Origin: Candidatus Defluviibacterium haderslevense
GTDB lineage: Bacteria; Bacteroidota; Bacteroidia; Chitinophagales; Saprospiraceae
Length of the DNA stretch: 64,000 nt
Direction of reading: 5' to 3'
NCBI GenBank assembly: GCA_016712225.1
Contig: JADJRL010000003.1
Coordinates: forward strand, 1,749,501-1,813,500
In this document: piece after piece, positions 25,971 through 34,953 of the stretch
How positions within the stretch are numbered: position 1 is the stretch's first letter
Layout of the letters: every line of letters starts with the position of its first letter
The notes under the pieces: generated by a model
Database searches by the model: none
What the model was told of the DNA's origin: nothing
What the model saw: the letters and a program-made list of their open reading frames with translations, nothing else
Position numbers and translations under genes: made by a program

Positions 25971-27809
25971 TTATTCTACTGTTACTGATTTGGCTAAATT
26001 TCTAGGTTGATCTACATCGCAATTGCGCATAACTGCAATATGATAAGATAACAATTGTAATGGAATTACAGACAATAAAGGAGTCAAAGGTTCTATGGTA
26101 TTAGGGATCTCAATGCAATAATCCGCTACTTTTTTAATTTCCTGATCGCCTTCCGCAACTATGGCAATCACCATTCCTTTACGGGCTTTTACTTCCTGGA
26201 CATTTGAAGCAATTTTTTCGTAAGCGCTTTTATTAGTTGCGATTACAATGACCGGCATATTTTCATCAATTAAGGCAATGGGGCCGTGTTTCATTTCAGC
26301 AGCCGGATAACCTTCTGCATGAATATAGGATATTTCTTTTAGTTTAAGTGCCCCTTCAAGTGCAACTGGAAAGTTATATCCTCTTCCTAAATACAAGGCA
26401 TTATTTGTGTGTTTAATTTCTCCAGCTAAAAAAGTAATTTGGTCATTAGTAGCAAGGACTTGTTCTACTTTTGATGGGATCTTTGCTAATTCTGCAATGA
26501 GCTGATGATAATAGGAATTACTCAATGAACCATTTTTATGCCCAAGAACCATAGCCATTAGAGATAACAAGGTAACCTGACCAGTAAAGGCTTTGGTAGA
26601 AGCAACGCCTATTTCTGGACCACAATGTATATATGATCCTGCATCCGTTAATCTAGCTATGGATGAACCGACTACATTGACTATGCCATAAACCAAAGCT
26701 CCTCGTTCTTTAGCCAATTCTGCTGCCGCTCGCGTGTCTGCTGTTTCACCGGACTGAGAGATAACTAAGACCACATCTTGAGGTCCAAGAATTGGATTTC
26801 GATATCTAAACTCAGAAGCATACTCAACTTCTACCGGAATTCTAGCGAGTTCTTCGATAATATATTCACCAATTAGAGCTGAATGCCAACTGGTTCCACA
26901 TGCAGCGATAATGATTCTTTTAGCATTTGCTATTCTGTTGCTGTGCTCTTCCAATCCTCCCAATCTTACCCAACCTTCTACATCATTGAGGCGACCTCTC
27001 ATGCAATCTGAGATGGTCTGGGGCTGTTGATAGATTTCTTTCATCATGAAATGAGCAAAACCACTTTTTTCTAATTGATCAAGGCTCATATCCAATTCAT
27101 GAATAATGGGCTCCTGAATTTCATTGCTGATTGTGGTTATTTCAACGCCATTTTTGAGTGATATTTCTACGATTTCTTCATCATTTAGATAGATCACTTT
27201 ATTCGTATATTGTATAATTGGTGTGGCATCAGAAGCAATAAAATATTCATCATCACCAATTCCTACTACTAAAGGGCTTGATTTTCGGGCCCCAACGATT
27301 ACATCTGGCTGTTCTCTATCCATAACAACTATCGCGTAGGCTCCAATTACTCTGGATAAAGCTTTGCGAACGGCTTCGACCAATGTCAATTGCTCACGTT
27401 GTTGTACTTCTTCAATCAGATGGACTAAGATCTCAGTGTCTGTTTCACTAATAAATTGGTGTCCCAGTCGAATTAGAGCTTCTGCAATGGTGGCATAGTT
27501 TTCAATAATACCATTATGTATAATGGCTAACCGCTCAGATCCTGAATAGTGAGGATGAGCATTAATGTCATCTGGTTTACCATGGGTTGCCCAACGGGTA
27601 TGACCCATTCCTACATGAGCTGATAAATGTTTTTGCTCTGTAAAATCAACCAGTTCCTGAACTTTACCCTTTTTCTTGAATACATCTATTTTATTGGTCA
27701 TGAGTGCAATTCCTGCACTATCATAACCCCTATATTCAAGGCGCTGCAATCCTTCAATTAAGATAGGATAAGCATTTTTATTTCCGATATAAGCAACTAT
27801 TCCACACAT
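25971..27809 (-). CDS. glmS: Glutamine-fructose-6-phosphate aminotransferase GlmS
   Basis: GlmS makes glucosamine-6-phosphate from fructose-6-phosphate and glutamine, the entry to peptidoglycan and LPS amino sugars. The 612-aa protein starts MCGIVAYIG, where Cys2 after Met removal is the glutaminase nucleophile. It continues GYDSAGIA and GHTRWATHG, then two SIS sugar-phosphate domains (ACGTSWHSA; SQSGETADT; GRGYNFPVALEGALKLKE) and the canonical ending LAKSVTVE. No glmS ribozyme is seen upstream. It is followed closely by DUF4290 and preceded by the DUF4270 gene. Confidence 0.97.
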   Translation of the reverse strand: MCGIVAYIGNKNAYPILIEGLQRLEYRGYDSAGIALMTNKIDVFKKKGKVQELVDFTEQKHLSAHVGMGHTRWATHGKPDDINAHPHYSGSERLAIIHNGIIENYATIAEALIRLGHQFISETDTEILVHLIEEVQQREQLTLVEAVRKALSRVIGAYAIVVMDREQPDVIVGARKSSPLVVGIGDDEYFIASDATPIIQYTNKVIYLNDEEIVEISLKNGVEITTISNEIQEPIIHELDMSLDQLEKSGFAHFMMKEIYQQPQTISDCMRGRLNDVEGWVRLGGLEEHSNRIANAKRIIIAACGTSWHSALIGEYIIEELARIPVEVEYASEFRYRNPILGPQDVVLVISQSGETADTRAAAELAKERGALVYGIVNVVGSSIARLTDAGSYIHCGPEIGVASTKAFTGQVTLLSLMAMVLGHKNGSLSNSYYHQLIAELAKIPSKVEQVLATNDQITFLAGEIKHTNNALYLGRGYNFPVALEGALKLKEISYIHAEGYPAAEMKHGPIALIDENMPVIVIATNKSAYEKIASNVQEVKARKGMVIAIVAEGDQEIKKVADYCIEIPNTIEPLTPLLSVIPLQLLSYHIAVMRNCDVDQPRNLAKSVTVE

Positions 27810-27837
27810 ATTACGTGTAAATATAATATGTTATTAA

Positions 27838-29184
27838 TTATTCTGAGTAAATCACATTTAATTTCGCCCTATATTGAGAATGTTTATTTCCATATAAAAC
27901 GACTCGATTAGCTGACTCTGTTTTAAATAAAGGACTAAGTAATAAATCCAAAGATTTTTTTGTTTTTTGGAGTTGTTTAAAATGAGCAGTAATATTCATT
28001 TTATATCTATAAACATCTTGGCCGTTCACCTGTACTAAAACAGGATCACCACCAATCACCTGGGTGTATCGGTTTAAATCTAATAAATCTTGTGAAGCAT
28101 TTCTGGCAATTTCAAAGTCTCTGGTGTTGACCGGTTTTCCAGAACTTAGATCTTGAGGAAATAAAATATCACATGGAGCATAAATGTCTAATTGGTCACC
28201 TGGTAATTTCGCTACATAAAACTCCAAAACAGCATAATTAATTAATCGATTAGACCAATTTGAGTCATAGGGCATGGTGATCCTTGCGTCAGTTCCATTA
28301 AGACCTTGTATAAATATTAGACTATCTCCAGATAATGTTTTAGAAATAAAATCTTGACATGGAGTACCCACAGGATCAACTGACATAAAAGGAGCCTTTG
28401 CCGCTGAACTTGACATGGTAAACGTAAATTGCAGTTGTGAAGTATCACCCTTATAATAAATGGTCAATCTGCTATCACTGCTTGCTGGAAAAACAGAAAC
28501 CATAGAATTGGCTTGTTTTGCAACTATAGCTAAACCAGGAAAATAATTTAAAAAACTATCAATTGCTGTAAAAACTGTATCAGGCGCTGTTCTAAGAATA
28601 TTCATAAAAAGGCCAGTATCTATTGGGATCCTCATTTGAGGGGCAAAGCTATATTCTATTTTATTTGTAGTAATTTTAACCGAGTCAAGATTTGGAACAA
28701 ATTGATCCAAAGACCCTAATTTGGTGGTGCCATATTGAAATTTATCTTTGGAATAATATCTGGTTCCGATTGACAGCTGAGTAGTTAAAGGGTACACTTC
28801 AACGGTCATTGGAGTTTTATAGTTTCCATAAAATTCTGAGGTATCATACCTTAGACTCAAAACAATCGAATCAATGGTGTTTTTTAGAAAAAGTCTTTCC
28901 TTTTCTGGAACAAATCGCAATTGTGTGCAAAATCCTGCTTCCATTTTACCTAATATAGGCTCTGAGATATTACCAAGTAAAAAAGTGGAGGGTATTCCGC
29001 TATAGGCTGAAACCACACTGTCTTGTTGAAAAGGAATAACCGAAAAATTAAAAGTATCTATCCCTTTGGCATTGATCCATTCATTAGAAAGCTGGTCAGC
29101 GCCAAAATCTTCAAATGTATTGCAAGAATTAAGAAAAAAGACAGCCAAAATTAGGCTAACCACTCCTATGGATTGAAATTTCAT
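27838..29184 (-). CDS. DUF4270 lipoprotein
   Basis: From ATG 29184 (MKFQSIGVV) the protein has a lipoprotein signal ending in the lipobox LNSC at about residue 21. This is why I prefer it to the upstream ATG at 29217. The rest is beta-rich and about 430 residues long, with SGIPSTFLLGNISEPILGKMEAGF. That pattern and its position between glycogen synthase and glmS are usual for DUF4270 in Bacteroidota. It is probably anchored at the outer membrane. Function is unknown. The glycogen synthase ends at 29219, so the two are tightly linked. Confidence 0.82.
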   Translation of the reverse strand: MKFQSIGVVSLILAVFFLNSCNTFEDFGADQLSNEWINAKGIDTFNFSVIPFQQDSVVSAYSGIPSTFLLGNISEPILGKMEAGFCTQLRFVPEKERLFLKNTIDSIVLSLRYDTSEFYGNYKTPMTVEVYPLTTQLSIGTRYYSKDKFQYGTTKLGSLDQFVPNLDSVKITTNKIEYSFAPQMRIPIDTGLFMNILRTAPDTVFTAIDSFLNYFPGLAIVAKQANSMVSVFPASSDSRLTIYYKGDTSQLQFTFTMSSSAAKAPFMSVDPVGTPCQDFISKTLSGDSLIFIQGLNGTDARITMPYDSNWSNRLINYAVLEFYVAKLPGDQLDIYAPCDILFPQDLSSGKPVNTRDFEIARNASQDLLDLNRYTQVIGGDPVLVQVNGQDVYRYKMNITAHFKQLQKTKKSLDLLLSPLFKTESANRVVLYGNKHSQYRAKLNVIYSE

Positions 29185-29218
29185 ATTATATCTATTAATC
29201 ATCGATAGATAACGCAAG

Positions 29219-30022
29219 TTAAGCTAAAATAGTCTTATAAAAATCAATGTATGTTTGAAGAAAGTCTTCTTCCGGAGTTTGAATAAATGGTTTTTTCAAA
29301 GCTTCAATAGCTAACATCAAATTTTGATCAATAGTTGGACTACCTTGGATTAACCCATCTGCAAATTGAATAGCACCTTTATGTAAAGAAATGCCATCAC
29401 CATTTTTAAAAGCACTTAATTGATCGGATTTAAGACTGTTTATAGCTGCTTTTTTGAAAAAATCATCACTAAAACTACTATCTAAAACCTTATCATATAT
29501 AGAAAAAATAACTTTTGAGTTTTTAAAAACTGGATCATTTTTATAGACCGTTTTTAAATAAAAAGGTATTAAACTGGTCATCCAGCCATGGCAATGAACT
29601 ACATCTGGTGGCCAACCAAATTTTTTAACGGTCTCTAAAGCGCCTTTGCAAAAGAAAATCATACGATCCTGATTATCAGGATAAGCTACACCTTCTTCGT
29701 CTTCAAAAACCTGTTTGCGTTTAAAAAACTCATCATTATCTAAAAAATAAACCTGAATTCTCGAACCTGGTAAAGAAGCTACCTTGATGATTAAAGCATA
29801 ATCATCATCATCAATGATGATATTCATACCTGATAGCCTAACCACCTCGTGCAACCTGTGTCTTCTTTCATTAATGGTCCCGAATCTAGGCATTAATATT
29901 CTGATTTCCATCCCATTATCTTGGGCAAAAGACGGTAATTTCTGAATTAATTTACCAATGCCATCTAAATCTAAATAAGGATCTATTTCCTGGGTAATGT
30001 ATAAAATTCTATTTTTAGTCAT
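29219..30022 (-). CDS. Short glycogen/starch synthase-like protein (GT5 N-terminal domain only)
   Basis: The 267-aa protein matches the N-terminal Rossmann half of GT5 glycogen synthases. YITQEIDPYLDLDGIGKL lies at about 8-25, followed by RILMPRFGTINERR and VVHCHGWMTSLIPFYLK. The C-terminal half that binds ADP-glucose is absent, yet the protein ends cleanly. Short versions of this kind next to DUF4270 genes are common in Bacteroidota, so this is likely normal and not a truncation. Whether it is catalytic alone is doubtful. A TATCTTTG promoter element lies 38 bases upstream. Confidence 0.8.
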   Translation of the reverse strand: MTKNRILYITQEIDPYLDLDGIGKLIQKLPSFAQDNGMEIRILMPRFGTINERRHRLHEVVRLSGMNIIIDDDDYALIIKVASLPGSRIQVYFLDNDEFFKRKQVFEDEEGVAYPDNQDRMIFFCKGALETVKKFGWPPDVVHCHGWMTSLIPFYLKTVYKNDPVFKNSKVIFSIYDKVLDSSFSDDFFKKAAINSLKSDQLSAFKNGDGISLHKGAIQFADGLIQGSPTIDQNLMLAIEALKKPFIQTPEEDFLQTYIDFYKTILA

Positions 30023-30059
30023 ATTCTAAAATCAAGTGGTCTTTTCCTCAAAAGGGACG

Positions 30060-30067
30060 CAAAGATA
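30060..30067 (-). promoter_or_regulatory. Putative -7 element of the glycogen synthase-DUF4270-glmS cluster
   Basis: The minus strand reads TATCTTTG, an exact TAnnTTTG match, 38 bases before the ATG at 30022. No -33 box at the usual 19-21 base distance was found. Confidence 0.4.
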
Positions 30068-30340
30068 AGGATTATAAATTAAAAAAGTGATAAAAACCAA
30101 GAAACATGGCGTATAAATGTTTGTAAGCCAATAATATAATCATTTGGATCTTAGATCTTTCGAGCTTGCAGTACTACAAGTCTTAATTCTGATTATTTGT
30201 CATCTAAATGGTACTTTTTATTCGATTTTAGAATTATAGACCTCAATAGGTTGCAAATTTTTATCATTCCAGAAATTAACAATATGAAAGATTGTATCGG
30301 ATATCAATCAATATCAAATCAAAAAGACTTATTTAAAATG

Positions 30341-30348
30341 TAATTTTG
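30341..30348 (+). promoter_or_regulatory. Putative -7 element of aspS
   Basis: TAATTTTG matches TAnnTTTG exactly and ends 17 bases before the aspS ATG, giving a leader of roughly ten bases. No clear -33 element is present. Confidence 0.4.
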
Positions 30349-30365
30349 CCCAATAAAATGAAAAT

Positions 30366-32129
30366 ATGTATAGAAGTCATAACTGTGGAGAACTAAGAGC
30401 TGCCCATATCGGCGAACAAATAAGTCTAGCCGGATGGGTTCAGATAGCCCGAAATTTGGGTGGGATGACCTTTATTGATTTAAGGGATCGCTATGGAATT
30501 ACTCAATTAGCTTTTAATATGGAGGAGAATGAGGAGTTGTGCCAACAAGCCCGTAAAGCAGGAAGGGAATATGTTATACAGATCACTGGTATCGTGCGTG
30601 AACGAAGTAATAAGAATCTGAATCGGCCTACTGGTGAAATTGAAATTCAGGTAAACGAATTTAAAATTCTAAATACCTCTCAAGTTCCTCCATTTACTAT
30701 TGAAGATCAAACCGACGGTGGCGATGATATTCGAATGAAGTACAGGTATCTTGATATCAGGCGAAGTGCTGTAAAAGAGAAATTGATGTTTCGGCATCAG
30801 ATTGCACTAGAAACTAGAAAATACCTAAGTCAAAATGCATTTATAGAAATTGAAACGCCGTATTTAATAAAGAGTACGCCTGAGGGCGCCCGTGATTTTG
30901 TTGTACCAAGCAGAATGAATGGTGGTCAATTTTATGCTCTACCTCAATCACCCCAAACATTTAAACAATTGTTGATGGTAGCAGGTATGGATAAATATTT
31001 TCAGATAGTCCGTTGCTTTAGAGATGAAGATTTGAGAGCAGATCGTCAACCTGAATTCACTCAAATAGATTGTGAAATGTCGTTTGTTGAGCGGGAAGAT
31101 ATATTAAATATGTTCGAAGGATTAATGAGACATTTATTTAAAGTGTGTTTAGATTTTGAATTGGAAGCTTTACCAAGAATGAGTTATGACGATGCAATAA
31201 AATATTATGGTTCGGATAAACCAGATTTGCGTTTTGATTTAAAATTTATTGATCTTAACTTACTTAAAGGTTATGGGTTTCCAGTATTCGATGAAGCAGA
31301 ATTGGTCACAGGATTTATTGTAAAAGGATTAGAAAGTAGATTTTCTAACAAAGAGCTTAATGAACTTACGGAATGGGTTAAGCGACCACAAATTGGAGCC
31401 AAAGGACTTGCTTATATAAAAATGAATTCAGATGGAACCATTAAATCAACAATAGCAAAATTCTATACAGAGGACCAAATAAAAGCGATAGCAGAAAACA
31501 TTCATCTAGCCTCAGGAGATATAATGTTCATATTGTCCGGAAATCGCGAAAAAACATTAAAACAATTAGGAGAACTTCGGTTAGAGATTGGTCGAAGAAT
31601 GGATTTAATTAAAGCAAATGATTTTAAGCCATTATGGGTTCTTGATTTTCCTTTACTTGAATGGGACGAAGATAAAAACAGATTTTTTGCAATGCATCAT
31701 CCATTCACAAGTCCGCTGCCAAACGATATTGAAAAAATGCATTCCAAGGATAAAAATGTGCTTTCAAGTATCCGAGCAGATGCATATGATTTAGTAGTAA
31801 ACGGAGCTGAGTTAGGCGGAGGTTCAATAAGAATTCATAATCGACAATTGCAATCCATTAATTTTGGATTGTTGGGATTTACACCAGAAGAAGCAGAGGA
31901 ACAATTTGGGTTTTTGTTAGGAGCATTTGAATATGGAGCCCCACCACATGGGGGAATTGCATTTGGTTTGGATCGAGTGTGTTCTATCATGCAAGGGACT
32001 TCGACAATTAGAGACTTTATAGCATTTCCAAAGAACAATCAAGGAAGGGATGTCATGATAGATGCACCTTCTTTTTTAACAGATGATCAGCTATCTGAAC
32101 TTCAAATAAAAGTTCAATTGACTGAATGA
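30366..32129 (+). CDS. aspS: Aspartate-tRNA ligase
   Basis: The 587-aa class II synthetase charges tRNA-Asp. It begins with an OB-fold anticodon-binding domain (about 1-105; SLAGWVQIARNLGGMTFIDLRDR). Motif 2 follows (FRDEDLRADRQPEFTQID), then a bacterial-type GAD insertion domain and motif 3 (GGIAFGLDR). The length and GAD insert mark the bacterial type rather than the archaeal one. The gene has its own promoter-like element and is separate from the divergent cluster on its left. Confidence 0.97.
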   Translation: MYRSHNCGELRAAHIGEQISLAGWVQIARNLGGMTFIDLRDRYGITQLAFNMEENEELCQQARKAGREYVIQITGIVRERSNKNLNRPTGEIEIQVNEFKILNTSQVPPFTIEDQTDGGDDIRMKYRYLDIRRSAVKEKLMFRHQIALETRKYLSQNAFIEIETPYLIKSTPEGARDFVVPSRMNGGQFYALPQSPQTFKQLLMVAGMDKYFQIVRCFRDEDLRADRQPEFTQIDCEMSFVEREDILNMFEGLMRHLFKVCLDFELEALPRMSYDDAIKYYGSDKPDLRFDLKFIDLNLLKGYGFPVFDEAELVTGFIVKGLESRFSNKELNELTEWVKRPQIGAKGLAYIKMNSDGTIKSTIAKFYTEDQIKAIAENIHLASGDIMFILSGNREKTLKQLGELRLEIGRRMDLIKANDFKPLWVLDFPLLEWDEDKNRFFAMHHPFTSPLPNDIEKMHSKDKNVLSSIRADAYDLVVNGAELGGGSIRIHNRQLQSINFGLLGFTPEEAEEQFGFLLGAFEYGAPPHGGIAFGLDRVCSIMQGTSTIRDFIAFPKNNQGRDVMIDAPSFLTDDQLSELQIKVQLTE

Positions 32130-32212
32130 TCAAAGTTTATTCTTTAATATATTTATAAAATAAAAGTTCATTTACATATTTAATTTTAACTTAGTCCATA
32201 AACAACATTCAT

Positions 32213-32743
32213 ATGAAATATTTTAATATTCTAATTTTAATTCTAACACTTTTGACTGCTTGTAAATTTAAAAGTCAAAATGAAAAATCAGATGCATTAA
32301 ATAATGGAACCAAGAGTTTAGCTGGATCAAAATCCGGATCAACTATATTTACAGGTGTTTTTTCATTCAAAGCCAATGGAGAACTGATTACTGCTGAGTC
32401 TGACAAAGTTAAATCATGGACAACAACACAATTCCCAATTGGAATTATTATAGCTAGTAATAAAAATGGATTATTCGTTTCCATGCAAATTAAAAATATG
32501 ACAGGTGCGGGAAGCTATAAACTAGATGGTGATGATAAAGGGACGGTACATTTCACTGTAAATGGACATACTTATTTTACAAAAGGAGAAAAGGGAGAAA
32601 ATTTTTTAAATTTTAATGTTACTAATACTAAAGGTGACTCAACCATGATCTTACTATCGGGAACTTTTGATGGTGTTTTGGAAGATAAGGATGGAAAGAA
32701 ATTACAAATTACTGAAGGTGTATTTTCAACAGATAAAATGTAA
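32213..32743 (+). CDS. Hypothetical lipoprotein, 176 aa
   Basis: Residues 1-17 form a lipoprotein signal with lipobox LTAC (Cys17), followed by a Ser/Asn/Lys-rich linker (about 20-40) and a beta-rich domain up to the end. The domain shows an internal pattern of strands such as FTGVFSFKANGEL and MILLSGTFDGVL. Similar small lipoproteins of unknown role are frequent in Bacteroidota; I cannot place it in a named family with confidence. It follows aspS by 84 bases in the same direction but likely has its own promoter. Confidence 0.7.
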   Translation: MKYFNILILILTLLTACKFKSQNEKSDALNNGTKSLAGSKSGSTIFTGVFSFKANGELITAESDKVKSWTTTQFPIGIIIASNKNGLFVSMQIKNMTGAGSYKLDGDDKGTVHFTVNGHTYFTKGEKGENFLNFNVTNTKGDSTMILLSGTFDGVLEDKDGKKLQITEGVFSTDKM

Positions 32744-32869
32744 TCAAGCTTTAATAATTGAAGATTAGCAATAGGACGAGAATAGTAATAATTACAAGAT
32801 TTATTCCTTTTTTAGGAAATTTCCAATGGAATAGCTAGAAATCAATTTATCATACCATTCATTTAATGA

Positions 32870-34009
32870 TCATACTGTGGGCAATTGAATTGTTATGGTT
32901 GTTCCTTCGCCTTCTACAGACGATTTAACATATATTTTTCCATTATGATAATTTTCAATAATTCGTTTTGCCAAGGACAATCCTAGTCCCCATCCTCTTG
33001 ATTTTGTAGAATACCCTGGACGAAAAATGGTATTGAATTTTGAACTTGGAATTCCTTTTCCATTGTCTTCTATTTCAATATGATTAACATTATGAATTGA
33101 AAACAAGCGAATCGTAATGAACCCTTGACCATCCATAGCGTCCAAGGCATTTCTAATTACATTTTCTATAACCCACGAAAACAAATTAGAATTGATCATT
33201 GCAAAATAAAATTGATCTTCATTGAATATAAGTTTAAAATCTATTTTACTTGATGCGCGCGCTTTCATGTAGATAAGCGATCTTTGAAGTTCTTCTGGCA
33301 ATGATTTTTTTTGCAATTCAGGAATTGAACCAATCTTTGAAAACCGATCCGAAACTTGTTGCAATTTTGTGATATCCATTTCCATATGATTCATGATCTC
33401 CCTTTGCTCATCATCACTGATACCGGATTCTCGTAAATTATCCAACCAACCCATGATACCGGATATAGGTGTTCCCAATTGATGTGCAGTTTCTTTTGCC
33501 ATACCAACCCAAACTCTATTCTGCTCTTCCTTTCGAGACAAATTAAAGACTGCATACGCTATAGTAATGTAAAATAATAATAGTAATAATTGAAGTAACG
33601 GAAAGTAAGAGATTAGGGTTAAAATTTTAGGATATTCGAAATAAATGGCTTTGTAATCGGGACTTGTTAAAGGAGTAATATTGGATCGTTTTACTCTGGC
33701 TAAAATTGCGGCTGTATCTGCGGGTTCACTATAATTGTGTAATTGTATTTCGTCAGATTGATTTATTGTCACTACACGTGAATCATTTAATTTCTCCAAA
33801 ATCTCACTTTGGTAGGTTAAGTCATCGTCATTATTAGAATTATTTGAAATAAATTGCAATGTTTTAACTAAAATTTCAACATGAGTCTTCTCTCTGATGG
33901 CTAAATTTTGGGCTAAATAATTGGCATAAAAAAGGGGAATGATCAGAAAAAAAATGCCTAGTATGGCCAAATATAATTTCAATCTACCGGTACGTGTATA
34001 AACATCCAT
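32870..34009 (-). CDS. Sensor histidine kinase (orphan)
   Basis: The 379-aa membrane kinase has two membrane helices (about 13-30 and 133-153) flanking a sensor loop of about 100 residues. The H-box ETAHQLGTPISG carries the phospho-accepting His at about residue 176. The HATPase domain has the N-box (ENVIRNALDAMDG), G1 (EDNGKGIP) and G2 (GWGLGLSLAKRI). The H-box with HQLGTP instead of HELRTP is a variant often seen in Bacteroidota. No response regulator is adjacent, so its output is unknown. Confidence 0.88.
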   Translation of the reverse strand: MDVYTRTGRLKLYLAILGIFFLIIPLFYANYLAQNLAIREKTHVEILVKTLQFISNNSNNDDDLTYQSEILEKLNDSRVVTINQSDEIQLHNYSEPADTAAILARVKRSNITPLTSPDYKAIYFEYPKILTLISYFPLLQLLLLLFYITIAYAVFNLSRKEEQNRVWVGMAKETAHQLGTPISGIMGWLDNLRESGISDDEQREIMNHMEMDITKLQQVSDRFSKIGSIPELQKKSLPEELQRSLIYMKARASSKIDFKLIFNEDQFYFAMINSNLFSWVIENVIRNALDAMDGQGFITIRLFSIHNVNHIEIEDNGKGIPSSKFNTIFRPGYSTKSRGWGLGLSLAKRIIENYHNGKIYVKSSVEGEGTTITIQLPTV

Positions 34010-34074
34010 TATTTAGATTTCGAATTTAACTTGATGCCTTTCATTTGATTAATTAATATAAATAATGTAACTTA

Positions 34075-34953
34075 CTATTGATTAACTAAAACTTCAAAAA
34101 TAGTCGCTTTTTGTCTTAATTGTTTATTTTTTTCCTGGGTTATCACAAAACGGTCCTGCCCAATAGAACAAATGGCTTCTTTTTGGCTTAAAAAGCTAAA
34201 CGTTCCATATCTTTTCTTTATTTTGATTTTTTCTTTATTTAATTGAATTTTTGGAAGTTTATATATTGAAGTAGAAGAAATTAAAAATATATGTTCTGAT
34301 TCATTATCATAACATGCGCCGGTAATTTGTTGTTCTGCAAAAAAGTGCCAACCCAAGTTTATTATTGAGTGTACGTTCAAATGATCCGATTCAATTTGAG
34401 TATCATAACAATACACAATTGATTTATTTTTGATCCAGGAGGACCAATTTTTCGTAAATAAATATAATTTATGATCTGCCCAACACATCGCCTCTATGTC
34501 TAAATGGTATTTTTTTAAGGCTTTTATTGGATCAAAAGTAATTTCTATACGTCTACCAGAAATACTATCCTTTGTAATAAGATCCGAAATAAGAATTTGA
34601 TAAATAGCATGTTTATCAGATCGATTTGTATTATTGCCACAATCGGCAATATAGACATATTGTTTAAAATCTGTAGTTAAATCCTCCCAATCTATGTTAG
34701 AAGCATTTTTTAATACGACTCTCCGAAGTATTTCACTTTTGGTATTTATTTCATATAGAATTGGATCATTACCACCGTCATTAATAGTCCAATAACTAAG
34801 ACCTTGATTTAGACTAATAATACCAGAAGTTTCATCTAATGCTTCTGGGAGTATTTCGGTTTGAATGCAAGTTATATTTTGGGAACTTAGAATTTGTAAA
34901 AAGGATAAGAATAAAAATAAAGTATGATAAAAATTTGAATGCTTCAATGTCAT
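34075..34953 (-). CDS. Secreted beta-propeller-like protein (SdiA-regulated-like)
   Basis: The 292-aa product has an N-terminal signal peptide (about 1-24, ending SSQ) and repeated strand motifs. ALDETSGIISL, YWTINDGGNDPILYEI, IDWEDLTTDFKQYVYIADCGNN and LDIEAMCWADHKLYLFTKNW match the style of Bacteroidota esterase/SdiA-regulated-like propellers. No sorting domain is evident at its C-terminus. Its ATG overlaps the pcrA stop codon by one base (TAATG), so translation is probably coupled. A functional link with the helicase is not implied. Confidence 0.65.
   Translation of the reverse strand: MTLKHSNFYHTLFLFLSFLQILSSQNITCIQTEILPEALDETSGIISLNQGLSYWTINDGGNDPILYEINTKSEILRRVVLKNASNIDWEDLTTDFKQYVYIADCGNNTNRSDKHAIYQILISDLITKDSISGRRIEITFDPIKALKKYHLDIEAMCWADHKLYLFTKNWSSWIKNKSIVYCYDTQIESDHLNVHSIINLGWHFFAEQQITGACYDNESEHIFLISSTSIYKLPKIQLNKEKIKIKKRYGTFSFLSQKEAICSIGQDRFVITQEKNKQLRQKATIFEVLVNQ

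Larger units (their letters stand above)
30023..30365. other. Divergent intergenic region between short glycogen synthase and aspS
   Basis: About 340 bases without a gene. It contains one -7 element for each direction (30060-30067 on the minus strand, 30341-30348 on the plus strand). No structured RNA or operator was recognised in the middle. Confidence 0.55.

Noticed and set aside
25820..27830. glmS ribozyme or riboswitch upstream of glmS
   Set aside because: Only a 28-base gap separates glmS from the upstream DUF4270 gene, too short for a ribozyme of this class.
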